64,000 nucleotides of DNA from Desulfomonile tiedjei (GCA_016218715.1 JACRDG010000053.1:1-64000); one strand, 5' to 3'. Shown: positions 37,150 to 47,152, counted from the stretch's first letter. Numbers and translations are program-made. The notes: generated from the sequence alone by a model not told the origin.

Positions 37150-37731
37150 CTAGTCCAGCTCCTTCAGAGCGTCATAGACTTGGCAAAACGCCTTTGTGAT
37201 GGAAGTGTTGGAGATGCTGGTTCTGTTGTACAGCTCTTCCACCGTCAGACGGCCGGAGTCGACCAGTTTCTGGAAGAGCAGTTCCAGTTGCTTCTCGTCC
37301 AGCCCGTATTTCTTGGTCAATCGATTGTCGTCGAGGCCCGCTCTCACGTCTTTGACGAGGTCCGACGCCTTGATGATTCGTCCGGCCTTCCGAGGACGAG
37401 GAGCCGCTTTCTTCGCACGCGGGTCATCGTCCTGGAGGTTATGCACCACGGTCTTGATAGTCCAACCCCTCTGGGTTTCGCTCTCCTCATCCAGTTCCGC
37501 GACCGATTGCTGAACCTCCACAAAGGCCTTGGTAACCGCCGTGTCCGCCAAGCTCGTCCTGTCGCTGAGCTGCCGCTCGCTGACCATTCCTCTTCGGAGC
37601 AGTTGTTGGAGCAGGAACTCGAGCTGACGGTCCGTCAGGTCGTATCTCTTCATCAGTTGAGGATCGCTCAAGCCCGCTTGAATATCTTTCACCACGTCTG
37701 CTGCTTTTATCGTGCGCGGCAGTTTTCTCAT
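37150..37731 (-). CDS. Protein of two tandem copies of a ~65-residue helical domain
   Basis: 193 residues from ATG 37731 (M-R-K-L-P); ATG 37746 is five codons earlier. Residues ~8-75 and ~120-188 are clear duplicates (I-K-A-x-D-x-V-K-D ... A-G-L-x-D-x-x-L-x-K-x-Y-x-L; then R-T-S-x-x-x-T-x-V-T-K-A-F). They are joined by a basic linker (K-K-A-A-P-R-P-R-K). The pattern suggests a helix-turn-helix or protein-interaction module, similar in feel to short C-terminal domains of deltaproteobacterial regulators, but I do not recognise the family. It stands alone between repeats and the Cys-rich peptide gene. Confidence 0.75.
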   Translation of the reverse strand: MRKLPRTIKAADVVKDIQAGLSDPQLMKRYDLTDRQLEFLLQQLLRRGMVSERQLSDRTSLADTAVTKAFVEVQQSVAELDEESETQRGWTIKTVVHNLQDDDPRAKKAAPRPRKAGRIIKASDLVKDVRAGLDDNRLTKKYGLDEKQLELLFQKLVDSGRLTVEELYNRTSISNTSITKAFCQVYDALKELD

Positions 37732-38037
37732 GCCTACTACCCCCATACTGCCTCAGCCTACCATGCGGGCCGGGTCTTTGTTAAGTCTGTTTTTTCGGTC
37801 GAAGAGCTGTGGATCGAGGTTCTTGGGGCAAACCGCATCCCGAGGCTTGGTCGCCGCGGAATCGATGCCGTGTCCCGGCCGTGAAAGCATCCAGTTGCTT
37901 GCGGACGGGATGAGGACAAGCACGTGCAGCAATTGCAGGGCCTTCTGACCTTGGATATTGCCAGCGTGAGCCCATTTTCCAAACCATACCCTTTTCTTTT
38001 CTGAAGCCGTGTCCTAAATCATGAGGGGGTGATGACC

Positions 38038-38211
38038 ATGGAAAAGACTGAAATGAAACAAAGAGATGTGTCTGGAGTGTCTCTCACCGACATGGGCCGG
38101 AAAGGGACATCTGAGCAAGTCCGAACGAAATACGATTGCTACAATCAGTGTATGAATGATGCGTGGGACATCAAAGGTGAATCGGTATCCGCTTCTGTGT
38201 GCGGATGCTGA
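38038..38211 (+). CDS. Orphan 57-residue Cys-rich peptide
   Basis: The ATG at 38038 lies 8 bases after a strong AGGGGG site; in-frame GTG 38029 and ATG 38032 are too close to it. The product has a charged, Met/Lys-rich N half and a C half with four Cys: C34-x3-C38 and a terminal C55-G-C57. The layout, a leader-like half plus a Cys/Gly/Ser end, resembles ribosomally made peptide precursors. A hairpin terminator follows 46 bp after the stop, so it is its own transcription unit. No maturase, transporter or protease is next to it. Family not recognised. Confidence 0.7.
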   Translation: MEKTEMKQRDVSGVSLTDMGRKGTSEQVRTKYDCYNQCMNDAWDIKGESVSASVCGC

Positions 38212-38257
38212 GCACCTCCTTTGGCGAATAGGTTGACCCTGATCTTCGTTGCAATGG

Positions 38258-38284
38258 GCCGGGCGAAATGTCCCGGCTTTTGTT
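38258..38284 (+). terminator. Rho-independent terminator of the Cys-rich peptide gene
   Basis: GCCGGG, loop CGAAATGT, CCCGGC, then TTTTGTTT. It reads on the plus strand and ends before the convergent kbl stop at 38322. Confidence 0.75.
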
Positions 38285-38321
38285 TCCAACGCCGATTCAT
38301 TTCTCTTCGGGAAAGCGCCCG

Positions 38322-39506
38322 TCAGATGGCGAGCTGGGCTTTGACCTCGCTGAAGCATTCCATCGCGTAGTCCAGGTCTTCGCTGGTGTGCAACGCGCTG
38401 AGCTGGACCCGAACGCGTGCCTGCCCCATCGGTACCACGGGGTAGAAGAAACCGACGACGTACACGTCCTTTTCCAGCATCGCGGCAGCCATCCTCTGGG
38501 CCAGCACTGCATCCCCCACCATGATCGGTACGATGGGATGTTCACCAGCCCTGATGTCGAATCCCCGAGCGCTCATCCCCGTGCGAAAATGCCTTGTATT
38601 CGTTTCCAGGCGGTCCCGCAATTCCGTGGACGCGTTGAGCAGTCCGAGCGCGCACAACGAGCCTGCCACGATCATGGGGGCCATGGTGTTGGAGAAGAGG
38701 TACGGCCTCGACCGCTGGCGCAAGATCTCGATGATTTCCTTTCGGCCGCTGGTGAAACCACCACTAGCGCCACCGAGGGCTTTCCCGAACGTCCCCGTAA
38801 TGACGTCCACCCGTCCCATTACGCCGCGATACTCGTGAGAACCACGGCCCAACGGCCCGAGAAAACCGGTAGCGTGCGAATCGTCCACCATCACGAGGGC
38901 ATCGTGCTTATCGGCCAGGGCGCAGACGGCGTCGAGTTTCGCAATGTCCCCGTCCATCGAGAACACCCCGTCCGTGGCAATGAGGCGAAAACGGGCGCGC
39001 CGCGCTTCGACCAGCCTCTCCTCGAGGTCCCCCATGTCGCCGTGCCGGAACCGATACCGCTGGGCCTTGCACAATCGAATGCCGTCAATGATGCTGGCGT
39101 GATTCAGTTCGTCGCTGATTACCGCATCTTCGGCCGCAAGGAGGGTTTCAAACAGCCCGCCGTTGGCGTCGAAACAGGAGGTGTAGAGAATGGTGTCTTC
39201 CGTGCCCAGGAAGTTGCTGACCGCAGCCTCCAGGTCTTTGTGAATGGTCTGAGTCCCGCAGATGAAACGAACCGACGAAAGTCCATATCCCCACCGGTCG
39301 AGGGCCTCACGCGCGGCTGCGATCACTTCCGGATGGCATGCCAGCCCGAGGTAATTATTCGCGCACATGTTCAGCACCACCCGCCCGTCTCGCACCTTGA
39401 CCCGAGAACCCTGCGGGGACGTCAAGACCCTCTCATCCTTGTACAGGCCCTGGCCGCGAATGGCGGCAAGTTCATCGATGAGGTGCTTGCGTGCGGTGTC
39501 GAACAT
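38322..39506 (-). CDS. kbl: Glycine C-acetyltransferase (2-amino-3-ketobutyrate CoA ligase)
   Basis: 394 residues. PLP enzyme that cleaves 2-amino-3-ketobutyrate with CoA to glycine and acetyl-CoA, the second step of threonine breakdown. Residues fit the alpha-oxoamine synthase fold: N-N-Y-L-G-L (50-55), S-H-A-T-G-F (210-215) and the PLP Lys K242 in T-F-G-K-A-L-G-G. Full length. Its partner tdh is upstream on the same strand, separated by 267 bp that contain a MITE-like element. Confidence 0.95.
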   Translation of the reverse strand: MFDTARKHLIDELAAIRGQGLYKDERVLTSPQGSRVKVRDGRVVLNMCANNYLGLACHPEVIAAAREALDRWGYGLSSVRFICGTQTIHKDLEAAVSNFLGTEDTILYTSCFDANGGLFETLLAAEDAVISDELNHASIIDGIRLCKAQRYRFRHGDMGDLEERLVEARRARFRLIATDGVFSMDGDIAKLDAVCALADKHDALVMVDDSHATGFLGPLGRGSHEYRGVMGRVDVITGTFGKALGGASGGFTSGRKEIIEILRQRSRPYLFSNTMAPMIVAGSLCALGLLNASTELRDRLETNTRHFRTGMSARGFDIRAGEHPIVPIMVGDAVLAQRMAAAMLEKDVYVVGFFYPVVPMGQARVRVQLSALHTSEDLDYAMECFSEVKAQLAI

Positions 39507-39578
39507 CCCTCGGTCCCCCTTCCCTTATTCCTCGATCTACAGTGAACACCATGGAGTCTTAGTGCTGGGTTTCATGAA

Positions 39579-39725
39579 TTCGGTCGCGTATTCCCGCGGG
39601 ATGCGGTCTCCATTCATCAGCGCGGCTTCATTGGCCGTATTGGTGGGACAGGCATCTTGCCTGTCATTTCTCGCTGGACAGGCAAGATGCCTGTCCCACC
39701 ATGATCCCGGTAATGCGCGACCGAA
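39579..39725. mobile_element. MITE-like element between kbl and tdh
   Basis: 147 bp bounded by 14-bp inverted repeats, TTCGGTCGCGTATT and AATGCGCGACCGAA (one mismatch). Inside is a double hairpin, ACAGGCA-TCT-TGCCTGT and ACAGGCA-AGA-TGCCTGT. Most of it recurs at 22384-22500, and the end motif recurs near 36893. No coding capacity, so any movement would need an enzyme supplied elsewhere. Confidence 0.6.
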
Positions 39726-39773
39726 CTTGAGGAAAGGTGCACTTAGGCTGCACAGCCTGACGCAGCGGAAGGC

Positions 39774-40814
39774 TCAATCCTCACTCCACGTCAGGACCAC
39801 CTTGCCGCATTGTCCCGACCGCATCACCTCGAAACCCGTTTCGAACTCCGTGTACGGCAGCCGGTGGGTGATCACCGAGGAGATATCGAGTCCGGACTGG
39901 ATCATGGAGGTCATCTTGTACCAGGTCTCGTACATCTCCCGCCCGTAGATCCCCTTGATCGTGAGGCCGTTGAAGACCACGAGATCCCAGTCGATAGGGG
40001 TCTCTTGGCCCTGTATCCCGAGAAGCGCAATCTTCCCGCCGTGGCAGGCATTGGCCAGCATTCCTCGCAACGCATCGGGATGGCCGGACATCTCAAGTCC
40101 CACGTCAAACCCTTCTTTCATGCCGAGCCGGTCCCGAGCGTCCTCTATCCGGTCGGACCGCACGTCCAGAGTCAGGGTGGCGCCCATCTTCTCCGCCAGC
40201 GCGAGGCGGTACGGATTGACGTCGGTAACCACTACCATCCGGGCTCCGGCATGCCGAGCGATGGCAGTAGCCATGCAGCCGATGGGACCGGCCCCCGTTA
40301 TGAGCACGTCCTCTCCCAGGAGATCGAAAGAGAGCGCGGTGTGGGTGGCGTTGCCCAGCGGGTCGAAACAGCAGAGCACATCCGTGGGGATCCTCGCGTC
40401 GCAGTACCACACATTGGTCACCGGCAGGGCGATGTACTGAGCGAAGGCGCCCTGTCGATTGACGCCGACGGCACTCGTCTTCATGCAGAGGTGTCGCCGG
40501 CCGGCCATGCAGTTGCGGCAATGACCGCACACCACGTGGCCTTCCCCCGAAACCAAGTCCCCCGGCCGGAAGTCGTGAACATTGCTCCCAATCTCCACGA
40601 CGCGGCCCACGAACTCGTGCCCGACGGGCATCGGGACCGGTATGGTTTTGCCGGCCCACACGTCCCAGTTGTAGATATGGACGTCGGTGCCGCAAATCGC
40701 GGTCTTGAGGACTCGTATCAGTACGTCGTTAATCCCTATTTCCGGAATCGGCGTCTCTTCCAGCCAGATGCCCGGTGCGCGTCTGGACTTTACCAGTGCC
40801 TTCATCATGGCCAT
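39774..40814 (-). CDS. tdh: L-threonine 3-dehydrogenase
   Basis: 346 residues, zinc-dependent medium-chain dehydrogenase that oxidises L-threonine to 2-amino-3-ketobutyrate with NAD. Catalytic zinc ligands C41, H66 and E67; structural zinc Cys at 96, 99, 102 and 110; nucleotide-binding G-A-G-P-I-G. The E-M-S-G-H and [11 protein letters not shown] motifs are diagnostic for Tdh. ATG at 40805 (M-K-A-L-V) is a possible start a few codons in. It feeds Kbl, encoded next. Confidence 0.95.
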   Translation of the reverse strand: MAMMKALVKSRRAPGIWLEETPIPEIGINDVLIRVLKTAICGTDVHIYNWDVWAGKTIPVPMPVGHEFVGRVVEIGSNVHDFRPGDLVSGEGHVVCGHCRNCMAGRRHLCMKTSAVGVNRQGAFAQYIALPVTNVWYCDARIPTDVLCCFDPLGNATHTALSFDLLGEDVLITGAGPIGCMATAIARHAGARMVVVTDVNPYRLALAEKMGATLTLDVRSDRIEDARDRLGMKEGFDVGLEMSGHPDALRGMLANACHGGKIALLGIQGQETPIDWDLVVFNGLTIKGIYGREMYETWYKMTSMIQSGLDISSVITHRLPYTEFETGFEVMRSGQCGKVVLTWSED

Positions 40815-41256
40815 GGCATTCTCCGCGGCGAGGAAGTGATATCAATGGGCGATCGAAGAGGTGACACTCCCAGATGGACTGCTTGCGGCAGGTCTGCTCC
40901 GCTGGGGACGGCGCGCCTAACTTCGCTCCGGAGACCTTCCGGGAACACCCCTCAACAGGCTTCTCGAATATTACCCGATCGAAAGCGCATTAGTATGAGT
41001 GGCTCGAAGCCTGGCGGATCGCGGTAGCGGGCCGGGAGTCCCAGAACGACACAGGGAAGCGAACGCACGCGATGGCGCTCCCTTCCCTGTGTACTCTGAT
41101 GGCCGTAGAATAAACCTCTCCCCTCGCGTGGAGAAGCTAGAGGGTCAACGCTGCGATCCAGCTCTATCAGAGCGCCGCTGGGGACTTGAATCGGGAACCG
41201 CAGCCGGCGTACTCGCAGTTGAGCCGCCGTGCCGTACCCCTACCCCACGACAACAC
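40815..41256. other. 442-bp intergenic region
   Basis: No gene recognised between the tdh start and the end of the HU/IHF gene; it should hold the tdh promoter. The stretch 40929-40995 is a dispersed repeat (inverted copy of 27691-27757). Confidence 0.5.
40929..40995. repeat. Dispersed imperfect repeat, copy 2
   Basis: Matches the reverse complement of 27691-27757; the best-conserved core is aacaggcttctcgaatat and gaaagcgcatt. Confidence 0.6.
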
Positions 41257-41538
41257 CTATTCCTCGCCGTCGACCTTTTCTTTGAGCTCTTTCCCGGTCT
41301 TAAAGAAAGGCAACCGCTTCTCGGTGACCTCTATCTTTTCCCCGGTCTTGGGATTCCTACCCACGTAGCCCTGATAAGTCTTCACCATGAACGATCCAAA
41401 CCCGCGGATCTCGATTCGATCGCCAGCAATCAGAGCTTTCGACATGGTGTCAAAAACCAGGTTGACGATTTCCTCGGACTTCCGTATGGGAAGATCTGCC
41501 TGCTTGGCCAGCGCTTCAATAAGATCTGATTTGTTCAT
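41257..41538 (-). CDS. HU/IHF-family DNA-binding protein (IHF-beta-like)
   Basis: 93 residues. Start M-N-K-S-D-L-I-E-A-L, the I-E-I-R-G-F-G-S-F strand and the DNA-wrapping arm G-R-N-P-K-T-G-E-K identify the family. Family members bend DNA; IHF assists sigma-54 promoters, of which two are predicted in this window. It starts 9 bp after the stop of the upstream HU gene, so they form an operon and could pair as a heterodimer. Confidence 0.93.
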   Translation of the reverse strand: MNKSDLIEALAKQADLPIRKSEEIVNLVFDTMSKALIAGDRIEIRGFGSFMVKTYQGYVGRNPKTGEKIEVTEKRLPFFKTGKELKEKVDGEE

Positions 41539-41547
41539 GACGAAGCA

Positions 41548-41832
41548 TCACTTGGCTTTTTTGACGGCTTCCTTCAGAGCTGCAGATGGGCTGAACCGAG
41601 GAACCACCGTCGCAGGAATCTTGATTTTTTTCCGGGTCTGCGGGTTGACGCCGTTGCGCGCTTTCTTCTTGATAACCCGGAATGTGCCCAGGTCTGCCAC
41701 GCGGATCTTACCATCTTTCTTCTTCAAAGAATCGTAGATAGCGCCGACGAAACCGCTCAACGCGGCCCCGGCTGCTTTCTTGGTGATCCCCGCCTCCTCA
41801 GCCATCCGATTGACCAGCTCAGCTTTGGTCAT
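41548..41832 (-). CDS. HU-family DNA-binding protein
   Basis: 94 residues from the ATG at 41832 (M-T-K-A-E-L); the longer frame to 41880 has no support. Shows I-R-V-A-D-L-G-T-F and the arm G-V-N-P-Q-T-R-K-K-I-K-I, with the invariant Pro. The arm differs from usual HU (T-R-K-K in place of T-G-E-x), and the C terminus is Lys-rich. First gene of a two-gene operon with 41257-41538; a likely sigma-70 promoter is 63 bp upstream. Confidence 0.93.
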   Translation of the reverse strand: MTKAELVNRMAEEAGITKKAAGAALSGFVGAIYDSLKKKDGKIRVADLGTFRVIKKKARNGVNPQTRKKIKIPATVVPRFSPSAALKEAVKKAK

Positions 41833-41894
41833 GAGAGCAACCCCCTGAAAACAAAAAGATTCAAGACCTTGAAACCACAACGAAGTAGTGGGAC

Positions 41895-41923
41895 ACGTTA
41901 TCGGTAATCTCCTGAGATGTCAA
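41895..41923 (-). promoter_or_regulatory. Sigma-70 promoter for the HU operon
   Basis: Minus strand TTGACA, 17 bases, TAACGT. Perfect -35 and ideal spacing; the -10 matches 3 of 6. It is 63 bp before the HU start. Confidence 0.5.
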
Positions 41924-42752
41924 GCCAAGTTTCACGTATTATCGAAGAATTCTTGTGACCTCTCCCGCGGTCATTTTTAGGGACTGCGTTGGCCCGCTGA
42001 ACGGTCACGGATTGCTGCATAGCGGTTGCCACCGGGCCGCGGAACGGTTCACTCCGGTAAGGACCAGCCGGGTACAAACGAAAAGGGAAGACGCTCCTCT
42101 GCAGAGCTCTTCCCTTCTCCCCCCCCCTGTTGACCACTGGTCGTATATCGCATCACCGATCCGACAGAATCGGTCGATACGCTGTTGGTACTGAGGTTAA
42201 ACCCTCCAGGAGCCTGTCGCGTAACCTCACGCTTGGAAGGATGATGGCATGTCAGCCTATAAGCGCACGAATTATCTTCGCTCGAGAGGCTCCTATGAGG
42301 CTGACATACTAAACTTTTCAGGTGCCGACATTTCAGAAACCCTGTGGAAATCGACACCGCCGTGCCAGGACTTGAGGAAGCATTGCGTCACGCAACAGCC
42401 TCCTAGGGTCGCCCAGTCCCCCCCGCTGGGCGATGGGCCGCCCCCCTAAATTGGGACGGCCGTCCCACGCTAGAAGGTTAAGTTCGGCACAGCACTTAAG
42501 GCCGTGAGCTGTCTTTTCTACTAGCAACAATGATGCCACAGCGGCGTCATCGCAGGGGAGACTTCATTAACCACGCAGTTTCGCTATGTTGCGTTTGGCG
42601 GAAGCGGGCAGACCATGGCGGGAGGATTGTCTCGCACTGCAGGGATTTGGGGGGAAACCCCCCTCTCTTGAACTTCTTACGGAGAAAACATCGGCCGAAC
42701 GGCAAGTTACGTATGGGGGGCGAAGACCCATTTCCGACCGACGGTTGGGGGT
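41924..42752. other. 829-bp intergenic region, hairpins only
   Basis: No gene seen. Structures: inverted repeat ATGTCAGCCT/AGGCTGACAT at about 42249-42307; CGCCCAG-tccccccg-CTGGGCG near 42414; palindrome GGGACGGCCGTCCC near 42452; GGGGGG-AAA-CCCCCC near 42649; a run of nine C near 42120. None has a T-tract on a useful strand. Confidence 0.5.
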
Positions 42753-44963
42753 TCACTCCCCACGTCGTATGGAAAGGAACTCCATGTGATGCCTGAGAGA
42801 ATCGCGCGAGACCCCCAGCAACCGCGCAGCCGCGGTCACGTTCCATCGGCATCGATGGAGTGCCCGGGTGACCAGGAGTCGCTTTGTCTCGTGGAGCACC
42901 TCACCCAAGGAAGTGTTTTCGGCAATATTCAACGTTATTGCCATGTCATCCTTTCCGGGATCGACTCCAGGTTTGGGCGAGATACCAATGTCTTCGGGTG
43001 TGATCCGGTTGTGTCTGCAGAGAATCAGGGCGCGCTCCAGAACATTCCGCAGTTCCCTCACGTTCCCGGGCCAGTCGTAGCGCGTTAAGATCACCATCGC
43101 TGCGGGCTCGATAACAGGGACCTTCAAGAGGCCGATGCGCTTGACCAACAGGTGCACGAGGTCACGGGCGATGATGGGAATGTCCTCGGTTCTGCGGCGG
43201 AGTGGCGGGACCTTGATGACGAAAACACTCAGACGATAGAACAGATCTTCCCGGAAGTTGCCGGTTTCGACCTCTTTCTCCAGATCACGGTTGGTGGCTG
43301 CCATGAGCCGAGCGTTTACCTTGATGCTCTTCTCGCCCCCGACGCGGGTGAAGGACTGCGTGTCCAGAAATGTGAGCAATTTGGCCTGCAGCCGAGGCGA
43401 CAGCTCACCGATCTCATTGAGCAGGAGAGAACCACCTTCGGCCAATTCCAATAATCCTCGCTTGCGGCCTGCCGATCCGGTAAATGCGCCGGGCTCGTGC
43501 CCGAACAGTTCCGATTCGGCCAGGTCCTGAGGGAGGGCTGCACAATTGATGCTGAAGAACGGCCCATTGGCGCGTTGGGAAAGTTCGTGGAGGTGCCGCG
43601 CGAAATGATCCTTTCCACTTCCGCTCTCTCCCAGGAACAGGACGATGCTGTCCGTCTTCGCGGCGAGTCGTACCAGTTCCAGCGCGGATCGAGTGGCGTT
43701 CGCTGGGTATTCCTCGCCGCGGTGGGCTGCTTCATGCGTTGTCCGGGCCCGTTCGGTCATGTCTCGGGCGATGCCGCAGACTCCGGTTATCTCGCCGGAA
43801 GAATCACGGATCGGGAAGCGGATGCAGTCCAAGACTACCGGTCCGGACTTAGTCTTCAACGTTTGCTCTGTTTCGATGGTTTGGCCTTCGAGCACCCGGG
43901 CTTCGAGGTTCCTGGCCTGTACTGCGTAATCCTCTCCGAACAGCTCCTCATCGGTCTTCCCAATGAGCCCGTCAAAGGGCATTTCCAGCATTTCAAGCAT
44001 GGCAGGGTTTACGTCGGTGAAGCTGAGCGACCTGTCTTTGAGAAAAATACAGTCCTGGGCTGCTTCAAAAATGTTCCTGAAGCGCGCCTCACTCTCTCTG
44101 AGCGCCTGATCCATCCGCTTGTGTTCGGTAATGTCGTGGAGGACGACGAGCATTCCCGCTGGGTCGCCTCGATGGTCCATGTACCGAGACGCGCTGATGC
44201 TCATGTCGAGTACGCGCCCGTCCTTGGTGGATCGCTTCGTGACGAACCCACTGACCGTCGCTCCCTTCCGGATCACGTCGTCCACCTGTTCCTGACTACC
44301 TTGTTTCTCCGCGTCAGGCACGTAAGGAAGGAGCTTCGATTCAACCTCGGACAGGTCCCACCCGAAAGTACGCGTGAACGAAGGACTGACGTACTGCGTG
44401 CGTCCCTGCGTGTCGTAGATCACGACTGCATCTGCCGATGCGGTGAGAAAAGAATGATAGAGTTCCTCTCGTCTCTTGGAATCTTCATACAAGGTTCGGC
44501 AGCGACGCTCGCTCTCTTGCAGCGCTGCCGTTCGCCGGGCAACCATTTCTTCCAGCTCATCGCGGTGGCGTTTAATGGCGTCCTGTGCCTCCTTCATCTT
44601 GAGCAGCGAGGTCAGGCGGACCCGCAATTCCAGTTTGTCTATAGGCTTCGAGATGAAATCGTTCGCACCGGATTCGACCGCGCGCAGTCGATCTTCTTTT
44701 CCGGTAAGGATGGTCACCACGATTATCGGGATGTCGCTGTTGAACGGATCGGATCGAATGCGGCGTGCCACCTCGAACCCGTCCATCCCCGGCATCATCA
44801 CGTCAAGGAGCACCAGATCGATGCCGCTCCCAAGCTTTTCCAGTGCTTCGCTTCCGCTACCGGCAAGCTCGGGCTCGTAATCGAGGGATTCGAGCATGTG
44901 TTTGAGGAGATTGCGGTTCTTTGGATCGTCATCCACCGCGAGGATGCGCTTGCGCCCGGTCAT
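42753..44963 (-). CDS. Sigma-54 enhancer-binding response regulator with PAS domains
   Basis: 736 residues from ATG 44963 (M-T-G-R-K-R); a TTG at 45026 would overlap the kinase stop by 4 bases. Receiver with D54 in L-L-D-V-M-M-P, coiled linker, two PAS domains (~170-400), AAA+ domain with Walker A GESGSGKD (~444) and C-terminal Fis-type helix-turn-helix (N-V-T-A-A-A-R-L-L-G-V-S-R-D-S-L). Two departures: the sigma-54 loop reads GAFTGS instead of GAFTGA (~493), and Walker B reads L-L-L-N-E-I. It directly follows a hybrid kinase gene, its likely phosphodonor, and both diverge from the glycan cluster. Confidence 0.93.
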   Translation of the reverse strand: MTGRKRILAVDDDPKNRNLLKHMLESLDYEPELAGSGSEALEKLGSGIDLVLLDVMMPGMDGFEVARRIRSDPFNSDIPIIVVTILTGKEDRLRAVESGANDFISKPIDKLELRVRLTSLLKMKEAQDAIKRHRDELEEMVARRTAALQESERRCRTLYEDSKRREELYHSFLTASADAVVIYDTQGRTQYVSPSFTRTFGWDLSEVESKLLPYVPDAEKQGSQEQVDDVIRKGATVSGFVTKRSTKDGRVLDMSISASRYMDHRGDPAGMLVVLHDITEHKRMDQALRESEARFRNIFEAAQDCIFLKDRSLSFTDVNPAMLEMLEMPFDGLIGKTDEELFGEDYAVQARNLEARVLEGQTIETEQTLKTKSGPVVLDCIRFPIRDSSGEITGVCGIARDMTERARTTHEAAHRGEEYPANATRSALELVRLAAKTDSIVLFLGESGSGKDHFARHLHELSQRANGPFFSINCAALPQDLAESELFGHEPGAFTGSAGRKRGLLELAEGGSLLLNEIGELSPRLQAKLLTFLDTQSFTRVGGEKSIKVNARLMAATNRDLEKEVETGNFREDLFYRLSVFVIKVPPLRRRTEDIPIIARDLVHLLVKRIGLLKVPVIEPAAMVILTRYDWPGNVRELRNVLERALILCRHNRITPEDIGISPKPGVDPGKDDMAITLNIAENTSLGEVLHETKRLLVTRALHRCRWNVTAAARLLGVSRDSLRHHMEFLSIRRGE

Positions 44964-45022
44964 TCTTCGCCCCCCGTCCGGAACATATTGCCTATTACGT
45001 TGGTCCCGCGGCAATCCACGGT

Positions 45023-46870
45023 TCAAACGAATCCGATTATTGTCTCGATAAATGCTTTGGTGTCAATGGGTTTCGTGACGTATCCATCGCACCCTGCCTC
45101 CAGGGCCCTTGACTGGTCACCCTTCATTGCGTGGGCCGTGACGGCTATGACGGGGATGTCCTTCGTGAGGGGGTCGCTTTTCAGGATCCCGGTCGCGGTG
45201 AGGCCATCCATATCCGGCAGCGAGATATCCATGAGAACGAACAGAGGATTCCTGTCTCTTGCCATCTGTATTCCCTGTTCAGCGCTTCCGGCTTCGATGA
45301 CCGAATATCCCTCGGCTTCGAGGATGGCCCGCGCGAGGACCCTGTTGGCCTCATTGTCCTCGACCACGAGCACAGGGCTGTCCGCATCCGGCGGCCGCTG
45401 CCGGGCAATCGTCGGCTGACTGCCGGCTGCAGCGCGTGGACCATCAGAAGGTTCAAGCACGTTGGCCTGCCGGGATGGAACGGGAACGAACGGAATCGCA
45501 AGGGTGAAGGTGCTCCCCTTTCCGATGCCTTCGCTCTCAGCCCAGATTCGACCGCCGTGCACCTCGACCAGTCTCCTCGTCAGGGCCAGCCCGAGTCCCG
45601 TTCCTCGGAGCTGACGGGCAGAGGCAGAGCGCACTTCGGCGAATTGATCGAAGAGTCTCTCTCGGTCTTCGGCCTTGAACCCAATCCCCGAGTCCGCTAC
45701 GCTGACGCATAACTCGCCCGCATCTTTCCACGCATGCACCTTGATAAAACCGCCGTCAGGCGTGAATTTGGCCGCATTGGAAAGCAGGTTGAAGAGGATT
45801 TGCTTGAGTTTCACTTCGTCACCCAAGAGTTCGCTATCCGTCAATTGATCCGAGATCTGCAGTTCCACGGACAGCCCGTGTCTCAAGGCCTTCTCTTTGA
45901 TCATGATGAGGCTGTTCTCTATGAGCAGGGCGAAGTCGATCGGAGTCGGTTCAAGTTCTATTCGTCCTGACTCGACCTTGGCCAAGTCCAGGATGTCGTT
46001 GATCAAACGAAGCAGATGATGGCCGCTGGCAGAGATCTCCTCGGCGTATTCCATTTGTCTGGCGTTCAAAGGACCGAAGTCCTGGTCCCGCAGGAGTTCA
46101 GAGAACCCGATGACGGAATTCAGCGGCGTCCGGAGTTCGTGGCTCATATTGGCGAGGAATTCGCTCTTAACGCGACTGGCGCGTTCAGCCGCCTCTTTGG
46201 CGAGATGGAGCCGCACTGCGGATTCCCTGAGCGCCGCCTGCGATCCCCGGAGTTCGCGAATTTCGAGCTCCATCAACCGATTCGATTCCAAGAACGGCGT
46301 GACACCCACCTCCGCTCTGTAGCCGGGTTCTCCGCGTTGTCCGTCAAGCTGAGGCTCTCTTTCTTTTGGTTCGAGGGACCCGACGACCGGTTGGAGGTTT
46401 GTCTCTTCCAGAATGCCGTTCGGCAGCCACAGGCCGCGGGAATTCGGTGCGAGGGTCTCCGATGAAGCGCCCTCTCGCGGCTCCGCGTCTCGCGCTTCCA
46501 AGGCTCGCAGGATGATTCCCAGCGGGTTGCCTCGATCGTCGCGCAAAAGAGATTCCCTGCAAGAAACGAGAACCTCCGTGCCATCCCGGCGGACTTGCCT
46601 GAGCTCGCCCGTGAAGCAGCCGGTAGCCATGGCGATAGACCGCGCCCTGCTTGCTTCAGTCATTTGTTCGGTCGTGTAAAGAAGCGAACCCTGTTTGCCG
46701 AGGAGATCGCCGGGCTCGCAACCGTGCAGGGCTGCAAAGGAGGCATTGATAAATACAATGCGATCATCGAGTCCGAACACGGCAACAGGTTCAGGACTCT
46801 CGTCCAGAGCGGCATACAGCATCGCGGTAAGTTCCGCGTCTACTGCGAGATACTGTTTGGGTTCGTTCAC
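45023..46870 (-). CDS. Hybrid histidine kinase with PAS and C-terminal receiver
   Basis: 615 residues from the GTG at 46870 (V-N-E-P-K-Q-Y), which has GGAGG nine bases upstream. The frame stays open to 47242, but those ~124 residues are Arg/Pro-rich, unlike any domain, and cover the likely sigma-54 promoter. PAS (~20-130), coiled coil, His box M-S-H-E-L-R-T-P-L (~242), ATPase domain ([21 protein letters not shown]), receiver with D ~547 in L-M-D-I-S-L-P. Soluble. Its stop reaches the next gene, so kinase and activator are one module. Confidence 0.9.
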   Translation of the reverse strand: MNEPKQYLAVDAELTAMLYAALDESPEPVAVFGLDDRIVFINASFAALHGCEPGDLLGKQGSLLYTTEQMTEASRARSIAMATGCFTGELRQVRRDGTEVLVSCRESLLRDDRGNPLGIILRALEARDAEPREGASSETLAPNSRGLWLPNGILEETNLQPVVGSLEPKEREPQLDGQRGEPGYRAEVGVTPFLESNRLMELEIRELRGSQAALRESAVRLHLAKEAAERASRVKSEFLANMSHELRTPLNSVIGFSELLRDQDFGPLNARQMEYAEEISASGHHLLRLINDILDLAKVESGRIELEPTPIDFALLIENSLIMIKEKALRHGLSVELQISDQLTDSELLGDEVKLKQILFNLLSNAAKFTPDGGFIKVHAWKDAGELCVSVADSGIGFKAEDRERLFDQFAEVRSASARQLRGTGLGLALTRRLVEVHGGRIWAESEGIGKGSTFTLAIPFVPVPSRQANVLEPSDGPRAAAGSQPTIARQRPPDADSPVLVVEDNEANRVLARAILEAEGYSVIEAGSAEQGIQMARDRNPLFVLMDISLPDMDGLTATGILKSDPLTKDIPVIAVTAHAMKGDQSRALEAGCDGYVTKPIDTKAFIETIIGFV

Positions 46871-47152
46871 CCTTCCTGTCCTCCGGCACGGCACAAAGCT
46901 CGCACGAGGCGAACAATCACGCACGAAGGATGGGCAAACCTGCATTGGTACTCCTGGCCTTCCACTGGCATTCTGGCGGGTTGCACCGCCGCTCGGCCTC
47001 GGAGGCATGCCTAGATGGGCGCGGGCATGCGCAAAATGGCATCGATTACGCGATACCCAAGCGTTGGTTTCACGTATGGCCTCTGCCCGCGCAGCCCCAA
47101 GTACGTGCCGATCTTGCTCACCTTCTGCGTCAATCACATGTTGACACAACAT

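Noticed and set aside
42740-42760. gggggttcactcccc, resembling a tRNA T-arm
   Set aside because: T-loop consensus not met and no acceptor, D-arm or anticodon arm around it; it overlaps the 3' end of a gene.
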